Source: Pseudoalteromonas sp. EB27 | Lineage (GTDB): Bacteria; Pseudomonadota; Gammaproteobacteria; Enterobacterales; Alteromonadaceae | Direction: 5' to 3' | NCBI RefSeq assembly: GCF_001974875.1 | Contig: NZ_MTQD01000006.1 | Span: 1 to 64,000, forward strand | Length of the DNA stretch: 64,000 nucleotides | Part shown: in pieces, positions 25,411 to 34,930 of the stretch | How the letters are laid out: each line of letters starts with the position of its first letter | How positions within the stretch are numbered: position 1 is the first letter of the stretch | Notes under the pieces: generated by a model | Seen by the model: only the letters and a program-made list of their open reading frames with translations | Databases searched by the model: none | Told to the model about the DNA's origin: nothing | Made by a program: the position numbers and the translations under genes

Positions 25411-27330
25411 TCAATCAGTTGGAAAAGTAATTGTAAACCGTGTTTTAAATTTTTCGGTGCTTTCAGGGTTAGAGTCTAGCTCTAGTTTGGCGTTAAGTAT
25501 TTGTGTTACCCATTGCATCACCATGAACAATCCAAGACCTGTGTTACCCTCGCCACGAGCCGTGGTGTAAAACGGCTCAAATATTGAAATTTGCTTTTCT
25601 TTATTTATACCAATACCAGTGTCTGAAATTATTATTTTAATTTTTTTATCTACATTTATAGCTTTTATCTCTATTTCTCCTTTTTGGTTTTTTATAAAGG
25701 CGTGATTAAATGCGTTCATTACGAGATTTTCAATAACTTGCGATATGATACCAGGTCGGGTTTTTATATTAATATTTCCAATGAATTGAGTCTTTACATT
25801 TATTTTTGAATTTTTTAGTCGTGAGTGAAATGCAATTAATAAATCGTTAATTACGTCCTTGAGGTCACAATCAATAAAGTCTTCATTATTTCTATCAATA
25901 GCCATCTTCTTAAAGCTTTTTACAATTACTGCAGCCTTATCTAAATTGACCTTAGCTAGCTCTAAATTATCTTTAATGCTATATGTATCATTCTCAAGCT
26001 GAGATTTGGTTAAGCCTATTTTTATTGACTCAGATAACCGCTTAATAACTGACTCTGCATTTGACACAGAAATGATAGCTCCACCTATTGGAGTATTCAT
26101 TTCGTGCGCAACACCGGCAACAAGTAAGCCTAACGAAGAAAGCCTTTGTGCTTCAATAAGATTCTTTTGTAGCAACTGTTGTTGTTTAATGGTTTTTGAA
26201 AGTGTCTTATTGACGTGCTTTAGTTCTATTTTCTCAGTCTTTAAAGCATCAAATAAATTGTTTATAGTATTATTAGATCGGTGTTCCCTATATAAGAAAA
26301 AAGTTGAAATAATAATAAACCCAAATGCACAGACCGATGCATACAAGAATGCAGATAAGCTTACCCTTGCTATAGCTTGCTCCCCGCTTTTAATATATAC
26401 ATAAATAGTTTCGTTTAATGCTTCTTTATGCTTTTTTGAGTAGAGAACAGGCAGCTTTCCTATTGTGTACATATCGGTGTCTAAATACCTTATCGTATGG
26501 TCACTTTGGGATGTTAGAATCTGCCACAATTTTGGATTCATATTTTTAAGATTATAGTGAGGCTTTTTCAATATAATGCCCCATTCTTTTGAAGGATCGT
26601 TGTTAAACAACCAATGGCTACTGCTATTAATAATGTTTATTTGATTATCTTTGGATGATATATCTCTTATCTTTTTAAAAAATTCAGTTAGATTAAAGTT
26701 TATTACTATTAACCCATCCACAATATAGTCGTTTTCACTCGTTCTGTGGGTTACCCTTATCGTTGGCTCTATCGGGGTCGTAATAGCTCCATACTCCATA
26801 TTCAAATCTATTTTAGATAGAAAAGAATCTGGTGAATTTATAGCAATACCTTGCCTGAAATAATAACGCGACATTTTATTTTGCAAATTTTCAGGCTTAA
26901 CAACTTGAGCTTGACCATCTTTAAAGTTAACTCTAAAGCGTTCATTCCCAACTATATCAATCCAACGTATTTGAGATATATTGGGGGACATAAGACCAAA
27001 ATCTAAAAAGTACTTATTAATCTTTTTCAGAGATTGGGGATCTCTATACTCAAACCTTGATGAAGAGCCTCTTTTTAAATTGTTATTATTAGCTAAAATT
27101 TTTGTAAGCTTTTTTATACTACTTAACTCTCTAGCAAACTCAGTATTGACTAATGCTAATTTTTCATCTTGATAGCCCTGCATAACCATGAGCTTCGATT
27201 GTAGTATTTGCATGTAGACTAAATAACAAATCAATACCGCAATAAAAATAACAAAAAATACCTTCATCAGTATATTTTTTTTACTTACCAAAGGGGAATT
27301 ATTTACGTAATTAATATCATGGTTGTTCAT
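25411..27330 (-). CDS. Membrane sensor histidine kinase
   Basis: A 639-residue two-component kinase. Membrane helices at about 22-44 and 325-347 enclose a periplasmic sensor region of about 280 residues that looks like a double Cache (dCache) domain. A coiled coil (about 355-400) leads to the HisKA domain, with His409 in VAGVAHEMNTPIGG. The ATPase domain has the N box ENLVMNAFNHAF, G1 ISDTGIGIN and G2 GNTGLGLFMV. The HEMNTPIG variant is typical of kinases that pair with DUF3369 regulators. Its start overlaps the upstream regulator gene by 14 nt, so the two form one operon and very likely a cognate pair. The ligand is unknown. Confidence 0.88.
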   Translation of the reverse strand: MNNHDINYVNNSPLVSKKNILMKVFFVIFIAVLICYLVYMQILQSKLMVMQGYQDEKLALVNTEFARELSSIKKLTKILANNNNLKRGSSSRFEYRDPQSLKKINKYFLDFGLMSPNISQIRWIDIVGNERFRVNFKDGQAQVVKPENLQNKMSRYYFRQGIAINSPDSFLSKIDLNMEYGAITTPIEPTIRVTHRTSENDYIVDGLIVINFNLTEFFKKIRDISSKDNQINIINSSSHWLFNNDPSKEWGIILKKPHYNLKNMNPKLWQILTSQSDHTIRYLDTDMYTIGKLPVLYSKKHKEALNETIYVYIKSGEQAIARVSLSAFLYASVCAFGFIIISTFFLYREHRSNNTINNLFDALKTEKIELKHVNKTLSKTIKQQQLLQKNLIEAQRLSSLGLLVAGVAHEMNTPIGGAIISVSNAESVIKRLSESIKIGLTKSQLENDTYSIKDNLELAKVNLDKAAVIVKSFKKMAIDRNNEDFIDCDLKDVINDLLIAFHSRLKNSKINVKTQFIGNINIKTRPGIISQVIENLVMNAFNHAFIKNQKGEIEIKAINVDKKIKIIISDTGIGINKEKQISIFEPFYTTARGEGNTGLGLFMVMQWVTQILNAKLELDSNPESTEKFKTRFTITFPTD

Positions 27331-29539
27331 ACTGCTTTAGCCATAAAATTAATTCATTAATAAATAAAGGCTTTGAAAAAAAATAACCTTGAGCGACATT
27401 ACAGCCCAACTTCCTAGCCCAATTACACTGTTCCACCGTTTCAATACCTTCTATAATAATCGAAAAATCAAAACGTTTAGCAAGCTTTACAATCATTTCA
27501 AGGATATATTGATTATCAGGATTATCCTCAATATCACCAATAAAACAACGATCTATTTTTAGGACATTTGCAGGAATTTTAGTAATATGAGAAATAGATG
27601 AATATCCGGTTCCAAAATCATCAATACCGACTTTTATACCTAGAGCCATAAATCTTTCTAATGACTCTCTAATTAGTTCATAGTTACTAATAGCTTGAGT
27701 TTCTGTTATTTCAAGCTCTAACATAGATGGGTCTAAATTTATTTCACGTAACTTTTTAGAGATATACTCAAAATACTTTGGGTTGGCTAAATCATATGCA
27801 GATGCATTAAAAGCAATTGGTAGATTAACACCTTCGCCTTTCAGTTGTTGTATTATAACTAATATTTTATCAAATATGGCGCTGTCTAATTCACTTATTA
27901 AACCTGCCGTCTCAGCTAATTCTATAAATATTTCTGGACTGACGAAACTTCCGTCTTTTAATTGCCACCTTGCAAGTGCTTCAAAACCAATAGGGGTAAA
28001 ATTTCTTAAGTCCATTTTAGGTTGTAAAGCAACTTGTAAAGAGCCTGAACCAATCGCTTTTCTTAACTTAGCCATCAAACTATATCGCTTTGTAAGCTCC
28101 TGAGTTTTTAAATGATTATGTTCTATATATTTTAAAGAAATAGTATTGCTATCACTTAAGCTTGACTCTGCTAGACTAATTATTTTTTCAGGTGAGAAAT
28201 TCAAAACTGAGCTTAATGCTAATTCTAGTATACGTATATCAGCGTACTGTCTCACCATTTCTACTTCACACATTTGCCTATTAAGCCCAGTAATAATCTC
28301 TTGAGGCATATTGCTATCGGTACTAACAATTAAGCCAAAGCTACTCTTATTGATAATGGCTATCCGTGGAGTAGTATGCGCAAAGGCACCCTTAATGTTG
28401 TTATAAACTTCTTTTAATAATTTTTGGCAAAAGTCATGACCAAAAGTAAATGCTTTTTCTTCAAATTGTTCAACTTCAAATACTATTAATTTCGTTTGAT
28501 ACTGCTCATGCAAATTCATATTTCTAATTTCGCGGGTTAGCCAATTTCGATTATGTAAGTTTAATGAAATATCTGTATAAGCCAATTCCGTTAGTTTATT
28601 AAGTAAAGCCATATTAGCAAAGCCAGTGTTAACATTTTCGCTAAATACTTTGAGTAAGTACTCATTTTGCTCGCAAATGGCATTATCAGATTTTACAATC
28701 GTTAAATAGCTTTTTTTATCTAGTTCTGTAGTCTGGAAGTAGAAGACAGTATGATGCTTTGAGAAAACATGACGTTTTTCAGCTGTTGCAAGCTCAAAAT
28801 CATCATAAATATCAGCACTTAATATTTCCTGTTCAATTAATTTTCCTTCAAAACCGTCAAAGCAACCATTAGCAGTCGATATTAGCGCTTCTTTGTTTAT
28901 TTCACCACTGGAGCACATAATTCCACCACCATCAGTTATATTTAATATATTACTGATTTCTTCTAAAACAGCTTTAGAAAAGGAGCGGATATCGTGTTTA
29001 CTATTAATACTTCTAGATGCATCTAGAACTAATTGAAGACCTTTTCGTGCTGATGAAATTTGAGATATGTACTGCCAAGTTCTTAGATTACTTTTAACTA
29101 TAGACTGTAATTTCCCTACTGAAACATCAGATTTGTTCCAGTATTCGTCGATGTCTAGAGATTTCATTATATGTTGCTCTGGTGCAAAGCCGGGTTGCCC
29201 TGTAAGTAAAACAATGCGCATTTCTGAATTACCTATTACTTCTCTTATAGTGCTTATCAGCCGCAGCCCAGAGTCATCTTCTTCCATCACAACATCAATA
29301 AATGTTAATGCGATATCAGCATGTAAGCTTAGAACTAGCGCTGCTTGAGGCACAGAGTTTGCAGTATGAATTTCTATTTCATACCCATTATCTATTTTTA
29401 TTTCTTTTAAGCTATTAGTTAACGCGTTTTGATAGTTAATATCGTCTTCAACAGTTAAAATCTTGATAATTTTTTTATTTAGATTATCTACTTTTTGTTC
29501 TTCTTCATTAAATACAAAGAGCTCATTATTGTCAGACAT
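27317..29539 (-). CDS. Response regulator with REC-DUF3369-degenerate GGDEF-EAL (c-di-GMP phosphodiesterase)
   Basis: A 740-residue cytoplasmic regulator. The receiver (about 25-150) has Asp82 in LTFIDVVM. A DUF3369 segment (about 155-310, ISSARKGLQLVLDASRSIN) follows. A GGDEF-like region (about 320-470) has lost its signature, with NKSSFGLIV where GGDEF should be, so it should not make c-di-GMP. The EAL domain (about 495-740) keeps FEALARW, ELEITETQ, DDFGTGYSS, KIDRCFI, EGIET and QGYFFSKP, so it should be an active phosphodiesterase. It is the first gene of a two-gene operon with the histidine kinase. Lowered c-di-GMP would oppose biofilm formation, so its placement next to the polysaccharide locus is suggestive. 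Confidence 0.88.
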   Translation of the reverse strand: MSDNNELFVFNEEEQKVDNLNKKIIKILTVEDDINYQNALTNSLKEIKIDNGYEIEIHTANSVPQAALVLSLHADIALTFIDVVMEEDDSGLRLISTIREVIGNSEMRIVLLTGQPGFAPEQHIMKSLDIDEYWNKSDVSVGKLQSIVKSNLRTWQYISQISSARKGLQLVLDASRSINSKHDIRSFSKAVLEEISNILNITDGGGIMCSSGEINKEALISTANGCFDGFEGKLIEQEILSADIYDDFELATAEKRHVFSKHHTVFYFQTTELDKKSYLTIVKSDNAICEQNEYLLKVFSENVNTGFANMALLNKLTELAYTDISLNLHNRNWLTREIRNMNLHEQYQTKLIVFEVEQFEEKAFTFGHDFCQKLLKEVYNNIKGAFAHTTPRIAIINKSSFGLIVSTDSNMPQEIITGLNRQMCEVEMVRQYADIRILELALSSVLNFSPEKIISLAESSLSDSNTISLKYIEHNHLKTQELTKRYSLMAKLRKAIGSGSLQVALQPKMDLRNFTPIGFEALARWQLKDGSFVSPEIFIELAETAGLISELDSAIFDKILVIIQQLKGEGVNLPIAFNASAYDLANPKYFEYISKKLREINLDPSMLELEITETQAISNYELIRESLERFMALGIKVGIDDFGTGYSSISHITKIPANVLKIDRCFIGDIEDNPDNQYILEMIVKLAKRFDFSIIIEGIETVEQCNWARKLGCNVAQGYFFSKPLFINELILWLKQYEQP

Positions 29540-30176
29540 CCCATACCACCATATTTTAATAAGCCTAAAGAGTTAATGATGTGCATAGCACCCTTGAAGT
29601 AAATATTAATTTCATCTTTTAACATCATATACATAGATATTAGGATAGAGCTCAAGTTTAGTCTAATTTATAAGTGTATTAACTATGTACCTTTAAACTA
29701 AAAGCTCAGATCTATATGATGTAAAACTAATGAACCTAGCTTTGCTAATAAGAAGAGCATTATGGTATTTATGAACATTTTGTATCCAGTTGTTTATCTT
29801 TATAAAAGTTAAACAGTACGACACCTTAAAGTTATCATCCGTAGTAACCAGTTAGCTGATATTTGATAATAGACACTGAAATTATAATTTGCATATAGTG
29901 CTTAAAGCCACTCAATTTTAAATGGAAGAATAGTGCCTTGATAAGGGTAGGGGTCTAATTCTGAGGTAGTAGAAGATTGTTTTGGGCACTTGGGCACAAG
30001 TTTGGGCACAAATATATAAAAATATAATTTCCATAAGAATTATGGGGAAATGGTTTTGGCTATTTTATAAATTATGAGTACAGAATAATAAAAATTCTGA
30101 AATTTAATTTAGAATATTAGAATCTAAATACTACAATTAGAAAATCTATTTAATATATTGAAAAATTTGGAGTAAT
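29540..30176. other. Gene-poor 637-bp region between the phosphodiesterase and tRNA-Val
   Basis: I see no convincing gene. The sequence is AT-rich. Near 29975-30012 the heptamer TGGGCAC occurs three times in about 35 bp (TTGGGCAC, TTGGGCAC, TTTGGGCAC). This lies downstream of the 3' end of a tRNA gene, a usual target for integrating elements, so it may be a scar; no integrase or matching attachment core is visible. Confidence 0.4.
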
Positions 30177-30253
<77 letters not shown>

Positions 30254-30279
30254 ACAATTTTTTTAGGATTCTTAAATGT

Positions 30280-30356
30280 TGGTACGACTGAGTGGATTCG
30301 AACCACCGACCCCTACCATGTCAAGGTAGTGCTCTAACCAACTGAGCTACAGTCGT
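30280..30356 (-). tRNA. tRNA-Val (anticodon GAC), first tandem copy
   Basis: A 77-nt tRNA nearly identical to the copy at 30177-30253, again with loop TTGACAT and encoded CCA. The acceptor stem has the compensated pair change ACGACTG/CAGTCGT. The copies are 26 bp apart and share the promoter at 30401-30429. Confidence 0.95.
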
Positions 30357-30400
30357 ATTACTTTATTTAAGTAGGTGTTAATTGCTTAACAACGGCGGCT

Positions 30401-30429
30401 AATATATAGCGTGGCGGTTGGTGAATCAA
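30401..30429 (-). promoter_or_regulatory. Sigma-70 promoter of the tRNA-Val operon
   Basis: On the minus strand TTGATT and TATATT are separated by exactly 17 bp. A G+C-rich discriminator (GCCGCC) follows, typical of stable-RNA promoters under stringent control. The start would be near 30394, about 38 nt before the first tRNA. Confidence 0.75.
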
Positions 30430-30469
30430 GCAAGTTTGTTGTTTTTGAGTTTATTTGCCGTTTTTTTAT

Positions 30470-31513
30470 TCATATTGGGCTTATTTCGCACGTTTTATAA
30501 AAACCTTGCCACCAAACCACATGTTTTTTAGCTGAGCTTTTTAGTAAGTTCAGTAAGTTACTTGTCGAGCCCGTTTTGACTAAGTTATTAATTTGTGGAC
30601 TTGAGATACTTTCGTTGAACCAAAGCTCATTATAAAGCGGTTGTAGTGCCTCTAGATAACCAGTTAATTGCGCTTGATAGGGCTGAATTTGTTTTAGGTA
30701 AAACTTTTGGAATACGTTGCTTATAATTTTTGCATTTTTATTATTTTTACCTTGAGGACACAACGTATTAAAGTTTAGTGTTTTTACTAACTGTGTGGCG
30801 TTGTTATTTAACACTACCTGCTTGCGGACTGATTGAATGAGTGCTTGGTTAAATTGAAATTTATTAAGCTGCTCGAGTGCACTAAAAATAGAATCGCTAT
30901 TAATTTTATTAAATTCTTTAGCGTTAATTTGCTGCTTAATAAGTACAAGTTGTTTGAGCGCCTGCAAGGTATCACTGAAGCCAGCGGGTTCGCTACTTAG
31001 CTCGTTTGATGTTAACAGCCATGTTTTATTAAGCTCTGGCTCTTTAAATAACATGGCGTTAAAAGAGTGCATTAGGTGTATTTGTTTGTAGTTTTTGGCT
31101 GCGAGTATTTTTGTGTAACTAGGACTATTTTTATCAAGGCTGTTTAAGCAAACCTGCGCACTTTTAATAAAGTTTATTTGATATTTTAATTGCCCAGCAG
31201 CGCTGGCGGTTTTTCCTAATTGGTTATTGTGCTCACTTATAAGCACGTTTAGCTTACATTGGCTAATGCCTGCAAGCTCAACAATACTCAGTGTTAGGTC
31301 GCTTTGTGCTATTGGGGGAGGCTGCAGTAAGGGGAGTTGCTTGAGTGGCGCAGGCTCTGTGGTGCTTGTATCAACTGTGCTACTTAAGCGTTCAATATAA
31401 GTAGCGTTTATACTACTTTGTGGTTTGCTGCAGCCAGTAAGCGTTAAAAAACACATTACCAACATTGCAGTTGGTAATGTTTTAAGGCTGAGTTTATTAG
31501 TTTTGATTGAGTG
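30470..31513 (-). CDS. DUF3080-type lipoprotein
   Basis: About 347 residues; a lipoprotein with the lipobox LTLTGC (Cys28 from this start, followed by Ser-Lys). It resembles the DUF3080 family found beside norM in marine gammaproteobacteria; this is a recognition from general pattern and could be wrong. It is Leu- and Gln-rich with mainly helical content. The reading frame extends to ATG 31534, but that overlaps the MATE gene by 38 nt; ATG 31513 overlaps by 17. Function is unknown. It is translated directly after the MATE transporter gene. Confidence 0.65.
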   Translation of the reverse strand, partial: HSIKTNKLSLKTLPTAMLVMCFLTLTGCSKPQSSINATYIERLSSTVDTSTTEPAPLKQLPLLQPPPIAQSDLTLSIVELAGISQCKLNVLISEHNNQLGKTASAAGQLKYQINFIKSAQVCLNSLDKNSPSYTKILAAKNYKQIHLMHSFNAMLFKEPELNKTWLLTSNELSSEPAGFSDTLQALKQLVLIKQQINAKEFNKINSDSIFSALEQLNKFQFNQALIQSVRKQVVLNNNATQLVKTLNFNTLCPQGKNNKNAKIISNVFQKFYLKQIQPYQAQLTGYLEALQPLYNELWFNESISSPQINNLVKTGSTSNLLNLLKSSAKKHVVWWQGFYKTCEISPI

Positions 31514-32867
31514 CATCAATTTTAAAAAATTCATATTTTAAACGTTTTTTTACCGTTAGCATTAATAAAATAGCAGCGACACTAAGTCCCACTATTATCC
31601 CAGCCCAGAAACCGTGTGGCCCCATAGCTGGCACTATTATATCTGTTCTTGCCAATACGTAACCTAAACAAAAGCCGATTAACCAATACGATATAAACGT
31701 TATATACGATATAGGCGTGGTGTATTTTAACCCACGAAGTATGCCATTTGCTGCAACTTGCAATGCATCAGGTAATTGGTAAATACACGCTAAAATCATA
31801 ATTGATGAAGCCAATGCCATAACAGCGGGGCTGTCGGTATACAGTTGGCTAATTAAATCACGACCGGTGAACGTAATAAGCGCTAAAAATAACGCCACAG
31901 CAATGGCTAAAATATAGCTGGTAGAAACCGCAACTTTTAATTGAGTCATGTTCTTTTGGCCGTATAAGTTACCTATACGAATGCTGATAGCGATTGATAG
32001 GCTCAGCGGCATCATAAACAGCAATGTAGTTACACTGGCTGCTATTTGATGTCCAGATATAGCTACTGCACCTAAATGCGCTATAAATAGCGGTATACAC
32101 GCAAATAAAGTGACTTCAAAAAAGGTGGCGAGTGAAATTGGTATACCTAACTTAGTAATAATACCAATGGTAGTGAAATTAGGTTTTTCGAATGATGAAA
32201 GCAGGCCTTTAGCATCTACTTTTTTACTCATTTGGCAGTAAGTGACTTGTGCTATTGCCATAACAGATAAAACAATGGCTGTTGCAATACCACAGCCCGC
32301 GCCGCCATAAGCAGGAAAACCAAATAAGCCATTTATGAAAATATAATTTACCGGAATATTAACAGCTAAACCTAATAGGCTTATGTAAAACGCGGGCTTG
32401 GTCATTCCCATGCCTTCGGTAACGTTTCTGTATACCGTAAAAATTAAAAATCCAAATACACCCCATTTCACAAAGTGGATGTAGTCAATAGCAAGGCTTG
32501 CAATAGCAGGCGTTGTATCGAGCTTAAAAATAATAGCATCCGCTAAATGGGCAATTCCAAAGCCTGTAAAGCTCAAAATAGCGGTTAAATAAAGCGCTTG
32601 TTGAAAATAGTGGCTAATGCCTTTGCGGTCATCACTGCCCGAAAACTGCGCAATAATACCAGTAAGCGCTAATAAAATACCTTGAAGGCCAAGTAATAAT
32701 GGGTTCCATATTCCTGTTGCAATAGAAAGTGCCGCTAAGTCAGTAGGGCTAACTTGGCCTGCCATAATTGTGTCGACGACCGACATTAAAATAAGTGTAA
32801 CTTGCGCTAAAAAAACAGGTAAAGCGAGGGAAAGTAAACGCTTGGCTTCCCAATTGCAAAAGGTCAT
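31497..32867 (-). CDS. norM: MATE-family efflux transporter (NorM-like)
   Basis: A 456-residue multidrug/sodium antiporter of the MATE family with 12 predicted helices in two halves. The N-terminal LALPVFLAQVTLILMSVVDTIMAG and the segment PTDLAALSIATGIWNPLLLGLQGIL are typical of the NorM subgroup. It would export cationic drugs and flavin-like compounds using sodium or protons. It is divergent from riboflavin synthase, an order often seen in Vibrio and Pseudoalteromonas, with a 128-bp region between. Confidence 0.85.
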   Translation of the reverse strand: MTFCNWEAKRLLSLALPVFLAQVTLILMSVVDTIMAGQVSPTDLAALSIATGIWNPLLLGLQGILLALTGIIAQFSGSDDRKGISHYFQQALYLTAILSFTGFGIAHLADAIIFKLDTTPAIASLAIDYIHFVKWGVFGFLIFTVYRNVTEGMGMTKPAFYISLLGLAVNIPVNYIFINGLFGFPAYGGAGCGIATAIVLSVMAIAQVTYCQMSKKVDAKGLLSSFEKPNFTTIGIITKLGIPISLATFFEVTLFACIPLFIAHLGAVAISGHQIAASVTTLLFMMPLSLSIAISIRIGNLYGQKNMTQLKVAVSTSYILAIAVALFLALITFTGRDLISQLYTDSPAVMALASSIMILACIYQLPDALQVAANGILRGLKYTTPISYITFISYWLIGFCLGYVLARTDIIVPAMGPHGFWAGIIVGLSVAAILLMLTVKKRLKYEFFKIDALNQN

Positions 32868-32995
32868 AAAAACAGCTAGTTGATAAAATAGGGCGTAATT
32901 GTAATCTATTGGGGTTTAAATAAAAATCACAGTAGTGAATGATTTTATGAGTTGATACGTTAAACTAGCACTTTGTAATAATTTAAAGTGATTTT

Positions 32996-33622
32996 ATGTT
33001 TACAGGAATAGTGCAAACGCAAGCTACCGTGGTCTCAAAAACTCAAACAGACGGTGTTTTACGCTTAGTTGTATCGGTAAGCGATGAGTACGTTAAGCAT
33101 TTAGATTTAGGCGCAAGCATTGCTATTAATGGCTGTTGTTTAACAGTTGTGCAAGTTGAGCTAAGTAATCACGATGTGGTGGCGCAAGTTCATTTTGATG
33201 TGATTGACGAAACTCTAAAGCTAACTAATTTAGGGCTGCTTGAGCTAGGTAGTTTAGTTAATTACGAACGCTCTGTTACGTTTGGTACTGAGCTAGGTGG
33301 GCATATAGTGTCTGGGCATATTCATTGTACGTCACAAATTTCTCAATTAGTGAAGCTTGAGAATAATTGTAAAATTCAGTTAAGCCTGCCAAAAGAATGG
33401 CAAAAGTATGTGTTGTATAAAGGGTTTGTTGCGATAAATGGCGCAAGCTTAACCGTGGGCGAAGTTGATGAACAAGGTTTTTGGTTACACCTAATTCCGG
33501 AAACGCTCGCCATTACAAACATTGGTGCAGCGCAAGTGGGTGACAAGTTTAATATTGAAGTTGATCAGCAAACTTACACTATTGTAAATACGGTAGAAAA
33601 CTACTTACGCCATCAGGCTTAA
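32996..33622 (+). CDS. ribE: Riboflavin synthase alpha subunit
   Basis: A 208-residue enzyme that dismutates two 6,7-dimethyl-8-ribityllumazines to riboflavin. The hallmark N-terminus MFTGIVQ and the duplicated beta-barrel (Lum_binding) halves are clear: LGASIAINGCCLTVV in the first, FVAINGASLTVGEV in the second, with GGHIVSGHI between. It is monocistronic, with no FMN riboswitch upstream; a TTGATA/TAATAA promoter with 18-bp spacing lies at 32952-32981. It meets the CPXCG gene tail to tail. Confidence 0.95.
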   Translation: MFTGIVQTQATVVSKTQTDGVLRLVVSVSDEYVKHLDLGASIAINGCCLTVVQVELSNHDVVAQVHFDVIDETLKLTNLGLLELGSLVNYERSVTFGTELGGHIVSGHIHCTSQISQLVKLENNCKIQLSLPKEWQKYVLYKGFVAINGASLTVGEVDEQGFWLHLIPETLAITNIGAAQVGDKFNIEVDQQTYTIVNTVENYLRHQA

Positions 33623-33623
33623 G

Positions 33624-33827
33624 TTAAAATATTTGTTCGTCATCACTGTCTACGTGTAGCTCTAATTTATTGTTAGCATGGTCTATATGCATATTTAAAT
33701 GAATTGGGTTACAGCAGGCAGTGCAATCTTCTATATAGTCTTGATCGCCGCTGCTAGCGTCTAGGTCTAAATGAATATGGTGTCCGCAGTGTGGGCACGT
33801 TATTCGTTGTGATAAAAAATCTTTCAT
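33624..33827 (-). CDS. CPXCG-motif zinc-ribbon-like protein
   Basis: A 67-residue cysteine-rich protein. CPHCGH near the N-terminus and CTACC in the middle provide four or five thiols for one zinc site. The tail is acidic. It matches the small CPXCG-motif family widespread in gammaproteobacteria, of unknown function. ATG 33827 follows a GGAG site 5 nt upstream; an in-frame GTG two codons earlier is less likely. Confidence 0.8.
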   Translation of the reverse strand: MKDFLSQRITCPHCGHHIHLDLDASSGDQDYIEDCTACCNPIHLNMHIDHANNKLELHVDSDDEQIF

Positions 33828-33930
33828 AATCACTCCAGTTATAAATAATTAAGTTAGGCTCAACTTAATCGCTTACAGATGAACGTCTACTTACTCATTA
33901 AATATAGTGCTGAAATGCAGCTTATGACAC

Positions 33931-34803
33931 TTATTTTATACCTTCAAATACCAGCTTTTCTATATGTTGTTTAGCTTCAGTAAGATAGTGACCGGCAAAG
34001 ATGTTAGCGTGATTTAAAATAGGGTATAGCTGGTATATTAACTTACGTTTTTCGTAATTTTGAGAAAGCGGGTAGTGCGCGTTATAGGCGCTATAAAAGT
34101 CTTTTGGCAGTGGCGCAAATAGTTCGCTCATTGCAATATCGATTTCCCGATCACCATAATAACAAGCTGGGTTAAATACCGTAGGCTCTGCTTTTAAAAA
34201 GCCCATATTTCCACGCCAAAAATCGCCATGCAGTAATGATGGCTCAACTTGATGACTGTGCAGCTGTTCTTTAACGGCATTAATTAAGCGCTCGGGTTCA
34301 ATAAAGTTAATGCCTTTTTCAGCGAGTAGCTGTAATTGCCACCCTATACGTTCTTCGGCGTAAAATACATCCCATTTTTTGTGCCATCGGTTGGGTTGTA
34401 TGGTAGTGGCTATGTAATTGTCTACATCAAAGCCAAACATGGCTTGGTCGTGTTTTTGATGCATTTTAGCGAGGCTGCTTCCCATAGTTGCCCACGTGTT
34501 GTGGGGTTGTTTATCTAAAATAAGCCACTGTAAAACAATAAATGAAAACTCTATATTTGCACCGGTTGTAATACATTCAGGGACTTTAAAATTACTATTT
34601 TGCGCCAAAAGCTTTAAGCCAATAAATTCACTTTCTAAACGCTCGAGTTCGCTTTTTAATGCTATTTTAACGAAGAAGTTATGCGTACCATTGGTAATAT
34701 GAAATAGTTTGTCGGTATTTGTACTTTGTAATTGGCGTTTATAGGTGTGTTTAAAGTCAAAATTAATAGCTTGGCTGATGTGCTCATTTACTGTTTTCCA
34801 CAT
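33931..34803 (-). CDS. Fructosamine-kinase family protein (YniA-like)
   Basis: A 290-residue aminoglycoside-phosphotransferase-fold kinase. Visible signs are the lysine-bearing strand FFVKIAL, the catalytic loop LLHGDFWRGNMG (Asp as base) and the metal-binding segment PACYYGDREIDIAMSELF. Family members phosphorylate fructosamines or ribulosamines on glycated protein and so remove the sugar. The length is normal for YniA. It is transcribed alone and its start is divergent from the DUF445 gene. Confidence 0.87.
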   Translation of the reverse strand: MWKTVNEHISQAINFDFKHTYKRQLQSTNTDKLFHITNGTHNFFVKIALKSELERLESEFIGLKLLAQNSNFKVPECITTGANIEFSFIVLQWLILDKQPHNTWATMGSSLAKMHQKHDQAMFGFDVDNYIATTIQPNRWHKKWDVFYAEERIGWQLQLLAEKGINFIEPERLINAVKEQLHSHQVEPSLLHGDFWRGNMGFLKAEPTVFNPACYYGDREIDIAMSELFAPLPKDFYSAYNAHYPLSQNYEKRKLIYQLYPILNHANIFAGHYLTEAKQHIEKLVFEGIK

Positions 34804-34930
34804 AATAATTGTTCACCTTTTAAACAGATACTTAAACTATGGCAAAAAGAGATTAATTTAACAATCTAATCGTTGTAAAATTGGCGGCTAGGTTTAAATA
34901 AATAATTACAACGACTGTAATGGAGTAAAA

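Noticed and set aside
32868..32995. FMN riboswitch upstream of riboflavin synthase
   Set aside because: The 128-bp region is too short and lacks the conserved RFN-element sequence blocks.
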